Shown in pieces: positions 42,781 through 51,883 of a stretch of 64,000 nucleotides of DNA. The notes beneath the pieces were generated by a model that saw only the letters and a list, made by a program, of their open reading frames with translations, had not been told where the DNA came from and did not search any database. Position 1 is the first letter of the stretch. Each line of letters starts with the position of its first letter. Source of the stretch: NCED01 sp035493955 (GTDB lineage: Bacteria > Pseudomonadota > Alphaproteobacteria > Caulobacterales > Caulobacteraceae); NCBI GenBank assembly GCA_035493955.1, contig DATJHI010000036.1, positions 1 to 64,000 on the forward strand, read 5' to 3'. A program made the translations under genes and the position numbers.

Positions 42781-43526
42781 GCGAGGTTCCGAAGACGGCG
42801 ATGGTGCTGGCCGCGGGCCTGGGGACCCGCATGCGGCCCCTGACCGACGCCCAGCCCAAGGCCTTGGTGGAGGTCGGCGGCAAGGCCTTGATCGACCATA
42901 TGCTGGACCGCCTCGGGGACGCCGGGGTGGAGCGGGCGGTGGTGAACGTCCACGCCTTCGCCGACGTCCTGGTCGCCCACCTGGGGCGACGCACCACGGG
43001 TCCAAAGATCGCGGTCTCCGACGAACGGGCCCACCCCATGCCCCTGGAGACGGGCGGAGGCGTCAAGTTCGCCCGTCTCCTGCTGGCGGAGGCGCCGATC
43101 CTGGTCGCCAACATCGACAGTGTCTGGATCGAGGACGCCGAGCCGCCCTCGACCGCCATCCAGGACCTGTGCCGGGGTTTCGACCCGGCGCGCATGGACG
43201 CCCGGCTGCTGCTGGCGCGGATGGAGCGGACCTCCGGTTTCGACGGGGCGGGGGATTTCGCCATGGATGGCGACGGACGGCTTTTGCCCCGCCGGGTGAC
43301 CGGCGCGGCGACGGCGCCGCTCAACTACATGGGCGTCCATATCGTCGATCCGCGTCCGATCTATGCTGACCCACGGACCGAGTTCGGCCTGTTCCCTCTC
43401 TGGGCCGACTGGGCGGCGGCGGGGCGGCTGCATGGGACGCCGATGGAAGGCGACTGGATGCACGTCGGCGATCCGGGCGCGCGCGACGCCGCCGAGGCGC
43501 GGCTGACGCAGCGGGCCGTGTCTTGA
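42777..43526 (+). CDS. murU: nucleotidyltransferase, probable N-acetylmuramate 1-phosphate uridylyltransferase
   Basis: 249-residue sugar nucleotidyltransferase: MVLAAGLGTRMRPLTDAQPKALVEVGGK (GxGTRxRPLT and PKAL signatures), LETGGGVKFA and NIDSVW, NYMGVHIVDP, GDWMHVGDP. With AmgK it makes UDP-MurNAc from recycled MurNAc, bypassing de novo fosfomycin-sensitive MurA. GTG at 42777 overlaps the amgK stop. Specificity for UDP-MurNAc is inferred from pairing. Confidence 0.85.
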   Translation: MSEVPKTAMVLAAGLGTRMRPLTDAQPKALVEVGGKALIDHMLDRLGDAGVERAVVNVHAFADVLVAHLGRRTTGPKIAVSDERAHPMPLETGGGVKFARLLLAEAPILVANIDSVWIEDAEPPSTAIQDLCRGFDPARMDARLLLARMERTSGFDGAGDFAMDGDGRLLPRRVTGAATAPLNYMGVHIVDPRPIYADPRTEFGLFPLWADWAAAGRLHGTPMEGDWMHVGDPGARDAAEARLTQRAVS

Positions 43527-46500
43527 CCCCGTCCCCGGCCGCGGGGCGCCTGTTCGGCGGGGGCGGGTCCCGCTGGTTCACCATCCCGGCGCACCGGCCT
43601 TTCGTCGGCGACTTGGCGGCGGGGTTGCTGGCGGCGCTCGGCAGCGAGCCCGAGGCCCTGGCCGAGGCGATCGTGTTGACGCCGACCCGGCGGGGCGCGC
43701 GCGCCCTGGCCGACGCCTTCGTCCAGGCCGGCGGCGGGCGGGCGGTGCTCCTGCCCCAGATCCGCGCCCTGGGCGATCTCGACGAGGGGGAGCCGCCCTT
43801 CGAGCCGGGCGACCTGGCCCTGGACCTGCCTCCGGCCATTCAACCTCTTCGCCGCCGGTTCGAACTGGCGCGGCTGGTGGCTGAGCACGCGGACTTGTTC
43901 GAGCGTCCTCTGGACGCCGCCGCCGTACTCGAACTGGCCGACGCCCTGGCCGGGTTCCTGGATTCACTGCAGATCGAGGAGATCGGCGACGTAGCCGAGC
44001 GGGTGGAGGGACTGGTCGAAGGCGACCTCGCCCTGCACTGGATGAAGTCGGCCGCCTTCCTGCGCATCGCCACCGTGCGTTGGCCGCAGCGGCTGGACGA
44101 GCTTGGCCTGGTCGATGTGACCGAGCGGCGGGCGACGCTGTTGCGCAAGCTGGCCGAAGCCTGGGACCGCAGACCGCCGTCCGGCCCTCTGATCGCGGCG
44201 GGCTCCACCGGCACGGCGCCGGCCACGGCGGACTTGCTGAGGGTGATCGCGGCGGCGCCCCTGGGCGCGGTTGTGTTGCCGGGGCTGGACCTCGACCTCG
44301 CCGCTGAAGCCTGGGACCAGATCCAGGAGGGCCACCCCCAAAAGGCCCTCAGCAACCTCCTGAAGCGCGCCGGAATCGGGCGCGCCGACGTGACGCCCTG
44401 GCCGGTGGGCGGGGACGATGTCCGCGGCCGCTCCCGACGGCGGGTGCTGAACGAGGCGCTGCGCCCGGCCGAAACCACCGCCGACTGGGTGCGGGTGATT
44501 GCACAGATCCGGCGCGAGGGGGAGGCGGCCGGCGTCGATCCCATCGCCGAGGGCCTGGCCGGCCTGTCGGTCACCGCCGCGCGGACCGAGGAGGAGGCGG
44601 CCGGCCTGATCGCCCTGTTGCTGCGCGAGGCCCTGGAGACGCCGGGCAAGACCGCCGCCCTGGTCACCCCCGACCCGGTGCTGGCGCGGCGGGTGTCGGC
44701 GCGGCTGGCGCGCTGGGGCGCCCCGGCCGACTCCTCCGCCGGCGGTTCGCTGGCCGGGACTCCCGCCGGAACCTTGACCGTACTGGTCGCCGGACTGGCC
44801 GCGGACCCGGTCGACCCGGTGCGGTTGCTGGCGGTGTTGAAACATCCCCTGGCCGGTTTCGGGCTGGAGCCCGAGGCCCTGGAGAGAGCTCGTCTTGGAT
44901 TGGAGCGGGCGGGCCTGCGCGGGGCCCGGCCGCGGGGCTGGGCCGACCTCTACGCACGGCTCGAGGCGGCGGGCGAGGACCCGGACCTGGCCCGCCGGCT
45001 GGAGGCGGTCGCCGCCGTCATGGCCTGGCCCTTCATCGATGACGACGTCGCTCTCGCCACCGAGGCCGGACGAGCCCTGGCCGAGGCCCTGGAGGCCGTG
45101 GCGGCCCAGCCGGACGGGGGAACCGGAAGGCTGTGGGCGGGGGCGGACGGGGAGTGCGCCGCCGCCCTGCTGGCCGGACTGATCGAGGAGGGCGAGGGCC
45201 TGCCGCCAGCCACCGCGGGTGGGTTTGCGGTGCTGGTTGAGCGGCTGGTCGCTTCTCAGACCGTGCGCACCGGCGGGGCGGCCCATCCCCGCCTGCGGAT
45301 TCTGGGGGCGATCGAAGCCCGTCTGGTGAGAGCCGACCTGTTGGTGCTGGCGGGGCTGGAGGAGGGGGTGTGGCCGCGCGCGCCCGCCGCCGATCCGTTC
45401 CTGTCGCGGCCCATGCGTCTGCGGCTGGGCCTGCCGCCTCCGGAGCGTCGGATCGGCCTTGCGGCCCATGATTTCGCCCAGGCGGCCTGCGCCCCCGAGG
45501 TTTGCCTGATCCATGTCGAGCGGCGGGGGGGCCAGCCGGCGGTGAAGTCGCGCTGGCTGTGGCGGCTGGAGACCCTGGCCCGCGGCGCCGGGGTCAGTTT
45601 GCCGTCCCGCCAGGACGACTTGGCCTGGGCCCGCGCCCTGGAGGCGCCCCTGGCCGCGCCCCCGCCGGTCTTGGAACAGGCTCGCCCACCGGAGCCGAAG
45701 CCGCCCGTGACGACGCGGCCGCGCAAGCTGTCGGTGACCCAGGTCGAGACCTGGGTACGCGATCCCTATGCGGTCTACGCCCGCCACATCCTCGGCCTCC
45801 GGGCCCTGAACCGGCCGGACGAGCGGATGGAGGTGCGCATCCGCGGCACGGCCATCCACGCCGCCTTCGAGCGGTTCGCCCTCCGGTGGGAGACCCTGCC
45901 GCCCGAGCGGGCAGGGGAGGCCTTCGCCGAACTCTATGTCGAGGAATTGCGTGCGGCGGGCGCCCCTGAGGCGTCCCTGGCGCGCGAAGGGCCCTTGGCG
46001 GCGCGGGCCGGGGCCTGGGTCGCGGACTTCGAGCGTCGGCGGCGGCAGGGCGGGACCGAGGTCATGGTGGAACGGCGGGCGTCCCTCGACCTGCCGGGCC
46101 TGGACTTCGTCCTGACCGCCCGGGCTGACCGGCTGGAGCTGGCGGGCGGCGAGACCCATGTGCTCGACTTCAAGACCGGCCGCGCGCCGACGGCCAAGGA
46201 GATCGAGACCGGCTTCTCCCCGCAACTGACCCTGACCGCGGCCCTGCTGGCCGGCGGCGGCTTTGCCGACCTCGGGCCCCGGACCCCCGGAGAGCTGGTC
46301 TATGTGCGGGTGACCGGTCGCGAGCCCGCCGGCGAAGAACATGTCCGCGGCGGCTCGGGCGAAAGCGCGGTCATGGCCGCCGAGGCGCTGGAAGGCCTTG
46401 GCCAACTGGTCCGGCGCTACGACGATCCGGGCCAGCCCTACCGTTCACGAACCGCGCCGCGGTTCGTGAAGGCCTATGCCGGCGACTATGACCACCTGGC

Positions 46501-46546
46501 CCGGGTGCGCGAATGGTCGGCCGGGGACGAGGAGGAGGGCGAATGA
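43523..46546 (+). CDS. addB: double-strand break repair protein AddB
   Basis: Nuclease subunit of the RecBCD-like AddAB, which processes broken ends and loads RecA. 1007 residues starting with TTG (TTGA overlap with murU). Early IVLTPTRRGARALADAF lacks a working Walker A, as in AddB generally. The C-terminal PDDEXK nuclease shows SVTQVETWVRDPYAVYARHI, GTAIHAAFERFA and HVLDFKTGRAPTAKE. I see no cysteine cluster near the nuclease; the form typical of alphaproteobacteria lacks the Bacillus-type iron-sulfur site. ATGA overlap with addA. Confidence 0.93.
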   Translation: MTPSPAAGRLFGGGGSRWFTIPAHRPFVGDLAAGLLAALGSEPEALAEAIVLTPTRRGARALADAFVQAGGGRAVLLPQIRALGDLDEGEPPFEPGDLALDLPPAIQPLRRRFELARLVAEHADLFERPLDAAAVLELADALAGFLDSLQIEEIGDVAERVEGLVEGDLALHWMKSAAFLRIATVRWPQRLDELGLVDVTERRATLLRKLAEAWDRRPPSGPLIAAGSTGTAPATADLLRVIAAAPLGAVVLPGLDLDLAAEAWDQIQEGHPQKALSNLLKRAGIGRADVTPWPVGGDDVRGRSRRRVLNEALRPAETTADWVRVIAQIRREGEAAGVDPIAEGLAGLSVTAARTEEEAAGLIALLLREALETPGKTAALVTPDPVLARRVSARLARWGAPADSSAGGSLAGTPAGTLTVLVAGLAADPVDPVRLLAVLKHPLAGFGLEPEALERARLGLERAGLRGARPRGWADLYARLEAAGEDPDLARRLEAVAAVMAWPFIDDDVALATEAGRALAEALEAVAAQPDGGTGRLWAGADGECAAALLAGLIEEGEGLPPATAGGFAVLVERLVASQTVRTGGAAHPRLRILGAIEARLVRADLLVLAGLEEGVWPRAPAADPFLSRPMRLRLGLPPPERRIGLAAHDFAQAACAPEVCLIHVERRGGQPAVKSRWLWRLETLARGAGVSLPSRQDDLAWARALEAPLAAPPPVLEQARPPEPKPPVTTRPRKLSVTQVETWVRDPYAVYARHILGLRALNRPDERMEVRIRGTAIHAAFERFALRWETLPPERAGEAFAELYVEELRAAGAPEASLAREGPLAARAGAWVADFERRRRQGGTEVMVERRASLDLPGLDFVLTARADRLELAGGETHVLDFKTGRAPTAKEIETGFSPQLTLTAALLAGGGFADLGPRTPGELVYVRVTGREPAGEEHVRGGSGESAVMAAEALEGLGQLVRRYDDPGQPYRSRTAPRFVKAYAGDYDHLARVREWSAGDEEEGE

Positions 46547-49500
46547 GCGCGCCCCATCCCCAGGCGGTCGCCGCCGATCCGGACATCTCGGCCTTCGTGA
46601 CCGCCAACGCCGGCTCCGGCAAAACCACCACCCTGGTCAACCGGGTGGCGCGGCTGCTGCTGAAGCGGGTCGATCCCGAAACCATCCTGTGCATGACCTT
46701 CACCAAGGCCGCGGCGGCGGAGATGCAGCGGCGGCTGTTCGAACAGCTCGGCGGCTGGGCGTTGATGGACGACGCCGAACTGAGCTGCAAGCTGGGGGAA
46801 TTGGAAGGCCGGGCCGCCAAGGACTACGAGCCCGAACGCCTGTCCCTGGCCCGAACCCTGTTCGCCCGCGCCCTTGAGACCCCCGGCGGGCTGAAGATCC
46901 AGACCATCCACGCCTTCTGCGAAAAACTGCTGCGCCGGTTCCCGCTGGAGGCCGGAGTGTCGCCGGGCTTCCAGGTGATGGAGGACGCTTCGGCCGCCCA
47001 GGTGGCGGCGGAGGCGCGGGACGGGGTGGCGGCCCGGGCCCTGGCCGGAGAACCGGTCCTGGCCGAGGCCTACGCCCGCTTCGCCGTGGCGCTGGATTTC
47101 GCCAGCTTCGAGGCCATGTTCGCCGCCTTCGAGACCCGGCGGGAGGCCCTGGCCGCCTATGTGGCCGCCTGTGGCGGACTGAGGGGCCTTCCCGCCGCCG
47201 TGGCCCGCGCCTGTGGGTTGGAGGGACTGGCGGACGCCGGGGCCATCGAGTTGGCGGCGGTCACGCCGCCCGCCCTGTCGGTCGAACTCTGGCGGGCCGG
47301 GGCCCAGGTCCTGGCCGAGGGGGGGACGCGGGACCAGAAGTGCGCGGAGCAGATGGCGGCGGTGGCCGAGGATGCTGGCCGCGGGCAGGCCGCGTTCGGC
47401 GCGGCGCTACGGGTGTTCTGCACCGCGGCCGGGGAGCCGGCCAGATGGCTCGACACCACCGCCTCACTGAAGGCGCGGCCGGACCTGCGCCAGCGGCTGG
47501 TCGACGAGCGGGAGCGGTTGCTGGAGGTCTCGCGCCAGGCCAAGGCCGCGCGGGTGGCCGAAGACACCGTCCAGGCCCTGGTCCTGGCGGCCTTCTATGC
47601 AGACGCCTACGCCCGGGCCAAGGCGCGGCGGGGCGCGCTCGACTTCGCGGACCTGATCGCCCGCACCCTGGACCTTCTCACCGGCCAGGATGCGGCGGCC
47701 TGGGTGCTCTACAAGCTGGACGCGGGACTGGAGCACATCCTGGTCGACGAGGCCCAGGACACGGCTCCGGAGCAGTGGGAGATCCTGCGGGCCCTGACCG
47801 ACCAGTTCTTCGTCGGCGCGGACGGTCGCGACCGTCCGTTGGAGCGCTCGGTCTTCGTCGTCGGCGACGAGAAGCAGTCGATCTTCTCGTTCCAGGGCGC
47901 CGCCCCCGAGCGGCTGATGCGCGAGCGGGACTATTATGCGGTGCTGGCGGACAGCGTCAGCCGGCGGTTTGAAACCGTGCCCCTGGTGGAATCCTGGCGT
48001 TCCGCAAAAGAGGTGCTGGACTTCGTCGATAGGGTGTTCGCGCCACAGGACCTGCGCCAGGCGCTGCAGCCCCGTCGGAACGGCGAAGCCGTCGGCCTTG
48101 TGATCGAGCACGTCTCCAAGCGTAGGGAGACCGATCCGGAGGGCCGGGGGACCATCGACCTGTGGCCATTGGAACGTGAGGAGGAAAATCCCGAACGGCG
48201 CGCCTGGGACGAGCCCTTGGACGCAGGCGGTCGCGGCGGCGCGTGGCGAAGGCTGGCGGAACGCATCGCCGGCGAGATCAAAGCCCTGGTCGAGCGGGGG
48301 GAGGCGGTGCACGACAAGGGCGCATCGGACCCGAAAGCTTGGCGCCCCGCCGGTTACGGCGACGTGCTGATCCTGGTGCGCAAGCGCAAGGTGCTGTTCG
48401 AGGAGCTGCTCCGGGCGCTGAAACGCGCCGGCGTGCCGGTGGCCGGCGCCGACCGGCTGGTGCTGTCCGAGCACCCGGCGTTCGAGGACTTCCTGGCCCT
48501 GGCCCGCTTCGCCCTGTTCCCCGACGACGACCTGACCCTCGCCGCCCTGTTGCGCAGCCCTTTCTGCGACGTGGACGAGGGGGGCCTGTTCGACTTGGCC
48601 CATGGCCGGAAGGGCTCCTTGTGGTCGACGCTGGCGCGGCGGGCCGACAAGCGGTCGGAATGGCGGGCGGCGTCTTCCTTCCTGGGCTGGGCGCGGGACG
48701 AGGCCAGGACGCGCACACCCTTCGACTTCTACGGCCGGGTGCTGAGCCGGCTGGACGGTGCGGGCCGGTCGATGCGGACCCGTCTGGTCACCCGGCTGGG
48801 TCCCGAGGCGTCGGACGCCATCGAGGAGTTCCTGGCCCAGGTCCTCAGCGCCGAACAACGGGGCATCTGCGACCTGGAGCGGTTCGCCGACGGCTTGTCG
48901 CGGCTCACTGTTTCGGTGAAGCGGGAGATGGACGAGCCCCGCGGCGAGGTGCGGGTGATGACCGCCCACGGGTCCAAGGGGCTGGAGGCGCCGATCGTGT
49001 TCCTGCCCGAGACCATCGGGGCCGGCGCGGCGCGGGGCTCGCCCCTTCTGGAGACCGAGGACGGCGGCTTCCTGTGGTGCGCCAGCTCGGCCAACGACTG
49101 CGAGGCCTCGGCGGCCGCCCGCGAGGCGCGCAAGGCCCGCGACGACGAGGAGGCGCACCGGCTGCTCTATGTGGCCCTGACCCGGGCGCGGGACCGGCTG
49201 GTGATCGCTGGCCGGATCAATGCGCGGGCGAAGGTCGAGACGCTCAAGGGCTGGTGGGCGCCGATGAGCGCGGCCTTCGACCACCCGGACGTCGCCGACC
49301 AGGTGCGTTCCGTCCGCTGTGGCGAGATGGAGATTCGCCGGTTCGGGGCCGACCCGCAGGTCCTGGGGCGCGGCGGCGCGGCTCCGGCGCCACGGCCGTC
49401 CCCGCTTCCGGCCTGGGCGCTTTGTCCCGCCCGGCCCGAAGCGCCGGAAGCCATCTACGCTTCCCCTTCGACCTTGCTGGAGGATGTCCGAAGCCCTTCG

Positions 49501-50064
49501 CTCTCGCCCCTCGTCCGGCGGGGGGGCATGGGCCGGTTCCGGCGGGGGACCTTGATCCACCGGCTGCTGCAGCTCCTCCCTGACTTGGAGCCGGAGGCGC
49601 GGGCGGCAGGGGCGGCGCGGCTGCTGGCCAAGGAACCCGACCTCAACCCCGACCAGCGACGGGAGATGACCGCGGCCGCCCTGGCGGTGCTGTCCGACCC
49701 AGCCTTCGCCGAGGTGTTCGGCCCGGGCTCGCGGGCCGAGGCGGCGATAGCCGGAACCGCCCCCGACTTACCCGGAGGTCTCTCTATCTCCGGACGGGTG
49801 GACCGGATGATGATCACCCCCGACCGGGTGCTGGTGGTCGATTTCAAGACCAACCGCCCGGCGCCTGCCGACATCGAGGCCGCCGACCCGGCTTATGTGC
49901 TGCAGATGGCGGTCTATGCGGCGGTGCTACGGGCGGTGTTTCCCGGCCGCCGGGTCGAAACCGCCCTGGTCTGGACCGACGGGCCGCGGCTGATGCCGGT
50001 CCCTGAAGGCGTGATGGCGGACGCCTTGCAGTTTTTGACCAAGGGGCCGTCGAATTTCTCGTGA
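46543..50064 (+). CDS. addA: double-strand break repair helicase-nuclease AddA
   Basis: UvrD-like helicase with C-terminal nuclease, 1173 residues. Walker A FVTANAGSGKTTTLVNRVAR near residue 24; CMTFTKAAAAEMQRR; IQTIHAFCEKLLRRFP (motif Ia/Ib); HILVDEAQDTAPEQWEIL (motif II); VFVVGDEKQSIFSFQGA (III); VRVMTAHGSKGLEAPIVFLPET (V); LLYVALTRARDRLVIAG (VI). PDDEXK domain ends with VLVVDFKTNRPAP and YVLQMAVYAAVLR. ATG at 46543 overlaps addB. Confidence 0.97.
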   Translation: MSAPHPQAVAADPDISAFVTANAGSGKTTTLVNRVARLLLKRVDPETILCMTFTKAAAAEMQRRLFEQLGGWALMDDAELSCKLGELEGRAAKDYEPERLSLARTLFARALETPGGLKIQTIHAFCEKLLRRFPLEAGVSPGFQVMEDASAAQVAAEARDGVAARALAGEPVLAEAYARFAVALDFASFEAMFAAFETRREALAAYVAACGGLRGLPAAVARACGLEGLADAGAIELAAVTPPALSVELWRAGAQVLAEGGTRDQKCAEQMAAVAEDAGRGQAAFGAALRVFCTAAGEPARWLDTTASLKARPDLRQRLVDERERLLEVSRQAKAARVAEDTVQALVLAAFYADAYARAKARRGALDFADLIARTLDLLTGQDAAAWVLYKLDAGLEHILVDEAQDTAPEQWEILRALTDQFFVGADGRDRPLERSVFVVGDEKQSIFSFQGAAPERLMRERDYYAVLADSVSRRFETVPLVESWRSAKEVLDFVDRVFAPQDLRQALQPRRNGEAVGLVIEHVSKRRETDPEGRGTIDLWPLEREEENPERRAWDEPLDAGGRGGAWRRLAERIAGEIKALVERGEAVHDKGASDPKAWRPAGYGDVLILVRKRKVLFEELLRALKRAGVPVAGADRLVLSEHPAFEDFLALARFALFPDDDLTLAALLRSPFCDVDEGGLFDLAHGRKGSLWSTLARRADKRSEWRAASSFLGWARDEARTRTPFDFYGRVLSRLDGAGRSMRTRLVTRLGPEASDAIEEFLAQVLSAEQRGICDLERFADGLSRLTVSVKREMDEPRGEVRVMTAHGSKGLEAPIVFLPETIGAGAARGSPLLETEDGGFLWCASSANDCEASAAAREARKARDDEEAHRLLYVALTRARDRLVIAGRINARAKVETLKGWWAPMSAAFDHPDVADQVRSVRCGEMEIRRFGADPQVLGRGGAAPAPRPSPLPAWALCPARPEAPEAIYASPSTLLEDVRSPSLSPLVRRGGMGRFRRGTLIHRLLQLLPDLEPEARAAGAARLLAKEPDLNPDQRREMTAAALAVLSDPAFAEVFGPGSRAEAAIAGTAPDLPGGLSISGRVDRMMITPDRVLVVDFKTNRPAPADIEAADPAYVLQMAVYAAVLRAVFPGRRVETALVWTDGPRLMPVPEGVMADALQFLTKGPSNFS

Positions 50065-50181
50065 GCCCGGGGGGGTCCGCTCGAAACGCGCAGGTTGATG
50101 CCGCGGTTGGCGCCCCCTACATCGCTGGTATGATTTCAAGGCGGCCGATTTCGGCTCCGCCAGTTCGGGAGAACAGGTCAA

Positions 50182-50520
50182 ATGGCCACGGTGAAGGTCA
50201 CCGACGAGAGCTTCGAGCGCGACGTCCTGCAGTCCGGCAAGCCCGTGCTTGTCGATTTCTGGGCCGAATGGTGCGGCCCCTGCAAACAGATCGCCCCGGC
50301 CCTGGATCAGATTTCGGAAGAGCTTTCCGGCGCGGTCACGGTGGCCAAGGTCAATATCGAGGAAAGCCCGACCGTCCCCTCGCGCTACGGGGTGCGCGGC
50401 ATCCCCACCTTGATGCTGTTCCGCGACGGCCAGATGGCCTCGATGAAGGTCGGGGCCATGCCCAAGGCCAAAATCCTGGAGTGGTTGTCCGAAACCGGCG
50501 TCTCGGCCCAGCCGGTCTGA
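50182..50520 (+). CDS. trxA: thioredoxin
   Basis: 112-residue cytosolic disulfide reductase with the active site WCGPC at residues 30-34 and the cis-Pro loop GVRGIPTLMLFRDG. No signal peptide. ATG at 50182 follows GGAGAACAGGTCAA. Lies between addA and convergent folC. Confidence 0.96.
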   Translation: MATVKVTDESFERDVLQSGKPVLVDFWAEWCGPCKQIAPALDQISEELSGAVTVAKVNIEESPTVPSRYGVRGIPTLMLFRDGQMASMKVGAMPKAKILEWLSETGVSAQPV

Positions 50521-50535
50521 TCGGCGGCGGCGCGG

Positions 50536-50564
50536 AGAGGCCTGGTCAGGTCGGCCAGGTCTCT
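50536..50564. terminator. hairpin between convergent trxA and folC
   Basis: AGAGGCCTGG pairs with CCAGGTCTCT across a nine-base loop. No T-run follows, so it may be a bidirectional pause or a Rho-dependent end; it overlaps the last codons of folC. Confidence 0.35.
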
Positions 50565-51859
50565 TCCGACATCCCCAGCACTTCGCCCGCCAGATAAAGC
50601 GAACCGGCGATGACGACGTGCGGCGGCGGGCCTTCCAGGGCCTTGTCGAGCGCTACCGCGACGTCGGCGCAGGCTTGCGCTTCAAGCCCCGCCGCCCGCG
50701 CCAGCTGGGCCAGCACCTCCGGATCGGCCGCCGCGGGGGCGTCGAAGCCGATGGCCAGCACCCGCGCCACCGCGTCCTTCAGCGCCTCGAACACCCCCTT
50801 GGCGTCCTTGTTGGCCAAAAGCCCCGCGATCAGCACCACCGGGCGGCCGTCGCGGGCGGTCAGGCCTGTGGCGAAGTCGGCCAGGGCGACGGCGGCGTGG
50901 GGATTGTGGGCGCCGTCCAGCCACAGGTCCGCGCCGGCGGCCCGGGCCCTTTCGCCTAGCGGACCGGCGCTCAGGCGCTGCAGGCGGGCGGGCCAGGCCG
51001 CCTCGGCCACCCCCCGGGCCAGGGCCGCCTCGTCGAGGCGCGGATCGTTCAGGGCCAGGGCGGCGGCGACGGCGAGGCCCGCATTGCCGATCTGGTGCGC
51101 CCCCGGCAAGCCCGGGAGCGGGAGGTCGATCAGTCGCTCCCCCGCCTGGACCACCAGCCTGCCGGCCTGGACGTAGGCGTCCCAGTCGCGTCCGGCCAGT
51201 TGGAGGGGCGTCCCCAGCCTTTGCGCCTCCGCCTCGATCCTCGCCAGGGCTTCGAGGCGTTGATGCGCGACCACTCCGGTCACGCCGGGGCGCAGGATGC
51301 CGGCCTTCTCGCCGGCGATTCCGGCCAGGTCCGTCCCCAGGAACTCGGCGTGGTCGTAATCGACTGGGGCGATCACCGAAACGGCCACCCCCTCGACCAC
51401 ATTGGTGGCGTCGTAGCGCCCGCCCAACCCCACCTCCATCAGGCAGAGGTCGGCGGGGGTCTCGGCGAAGGCGGTCAGGGCGGCGGCGGCGGTGATCTCG
51501 AAGAAGGTGATCGGCTGTCCGGCGTTGGCGGCCTCGACCCGTTCCAGCAGGGCCGCCAATGGCTCGTCGCCGATCAGCCGTCCGGCCAGGCGGATGCGCT
51601 CGGCGAAACGGACCAGATGGGGGGAGGAGTAGACGTGGACCTTCAGCCCCGCGGCCTCGGCGATGGCGCGCAGGATCGCCACGGTCGAGCCTTTGCCATT
51701 GGTGCCGGCGACGTGCACCACCGGCGGCAGACGTTTCTGCGGATCCCCGAGCGCTGCGCACAGCCGAAGGACCCGGTCGAGGGACAGGTCGATCTTCTTG
51801 GGATGGAGCGCGAACAGGCGTTGGAGGGCCCGGTCGTGGGCGCGCAGGACGTCGCTCAC
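50546..51859 (-). CDS. folC: bifunctional folylpolyglutamate/dihydrofolate synthase
   Basis: Adds glutamates to folate and dihydropteroate. 437 residues: LDRVLRLCAALGDPQKRLPP, P-loop VHVAGTNGKGSTVA, YSSPHLVRFAERIRLAG, LMEVGLGGRYDATNVV and LWLDGAHNPHAAVALADF. Mur-ligase fold and all ATP and metal residues present. Encoded right after accD in the same orientation, a usual pairing. Confidence 0.96.
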   Translation of the reverse strand: MSDVLRAHDRALQRLFALHPKKIDLSLDRVLRLCAALGDPQKRLPPVVHVAGTNGKGSTVAILRAIAEAAGLKVHVYSSPHLVRFAERIRLAGRLIGDEPLAALLERVEAANAGQPITFFEITAAAALTAFAETPADLCLMEVGLGGRYDATNVVEGVAVSVIAPVDYDHAEFLGTDLAGIAGEKAGILRPGVTGVVAHQRLEALARIEAEAQRLGTPLQLAGRDWDAYVQAGRLVVQAGERLIDLPLPGLPGAHQIGNAGLAVAAALALNDPRLDEAALARGVAEAAWPARLQRLSAGPLGERARAAGADLWLDGAHNPHAAVALADFATGLTARDGRPVVLIAGLLANKDAKGVFEALKDAVARVLAIGFDAPAAADPEVLAQLARAAGLEAQACADVAVALDKALEGPPPHVVIAGSLYLAGEVLGMSEETWPT

Positions 51860-51883
51860 CGGCCCGGTCTCACAGCTTCAGGC

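Noticed and set aside
47464..49560. 698-codon minus frame opposite addA
   Set aside because: No recognisable motif; addA helicase motifs are intact on the other strand.
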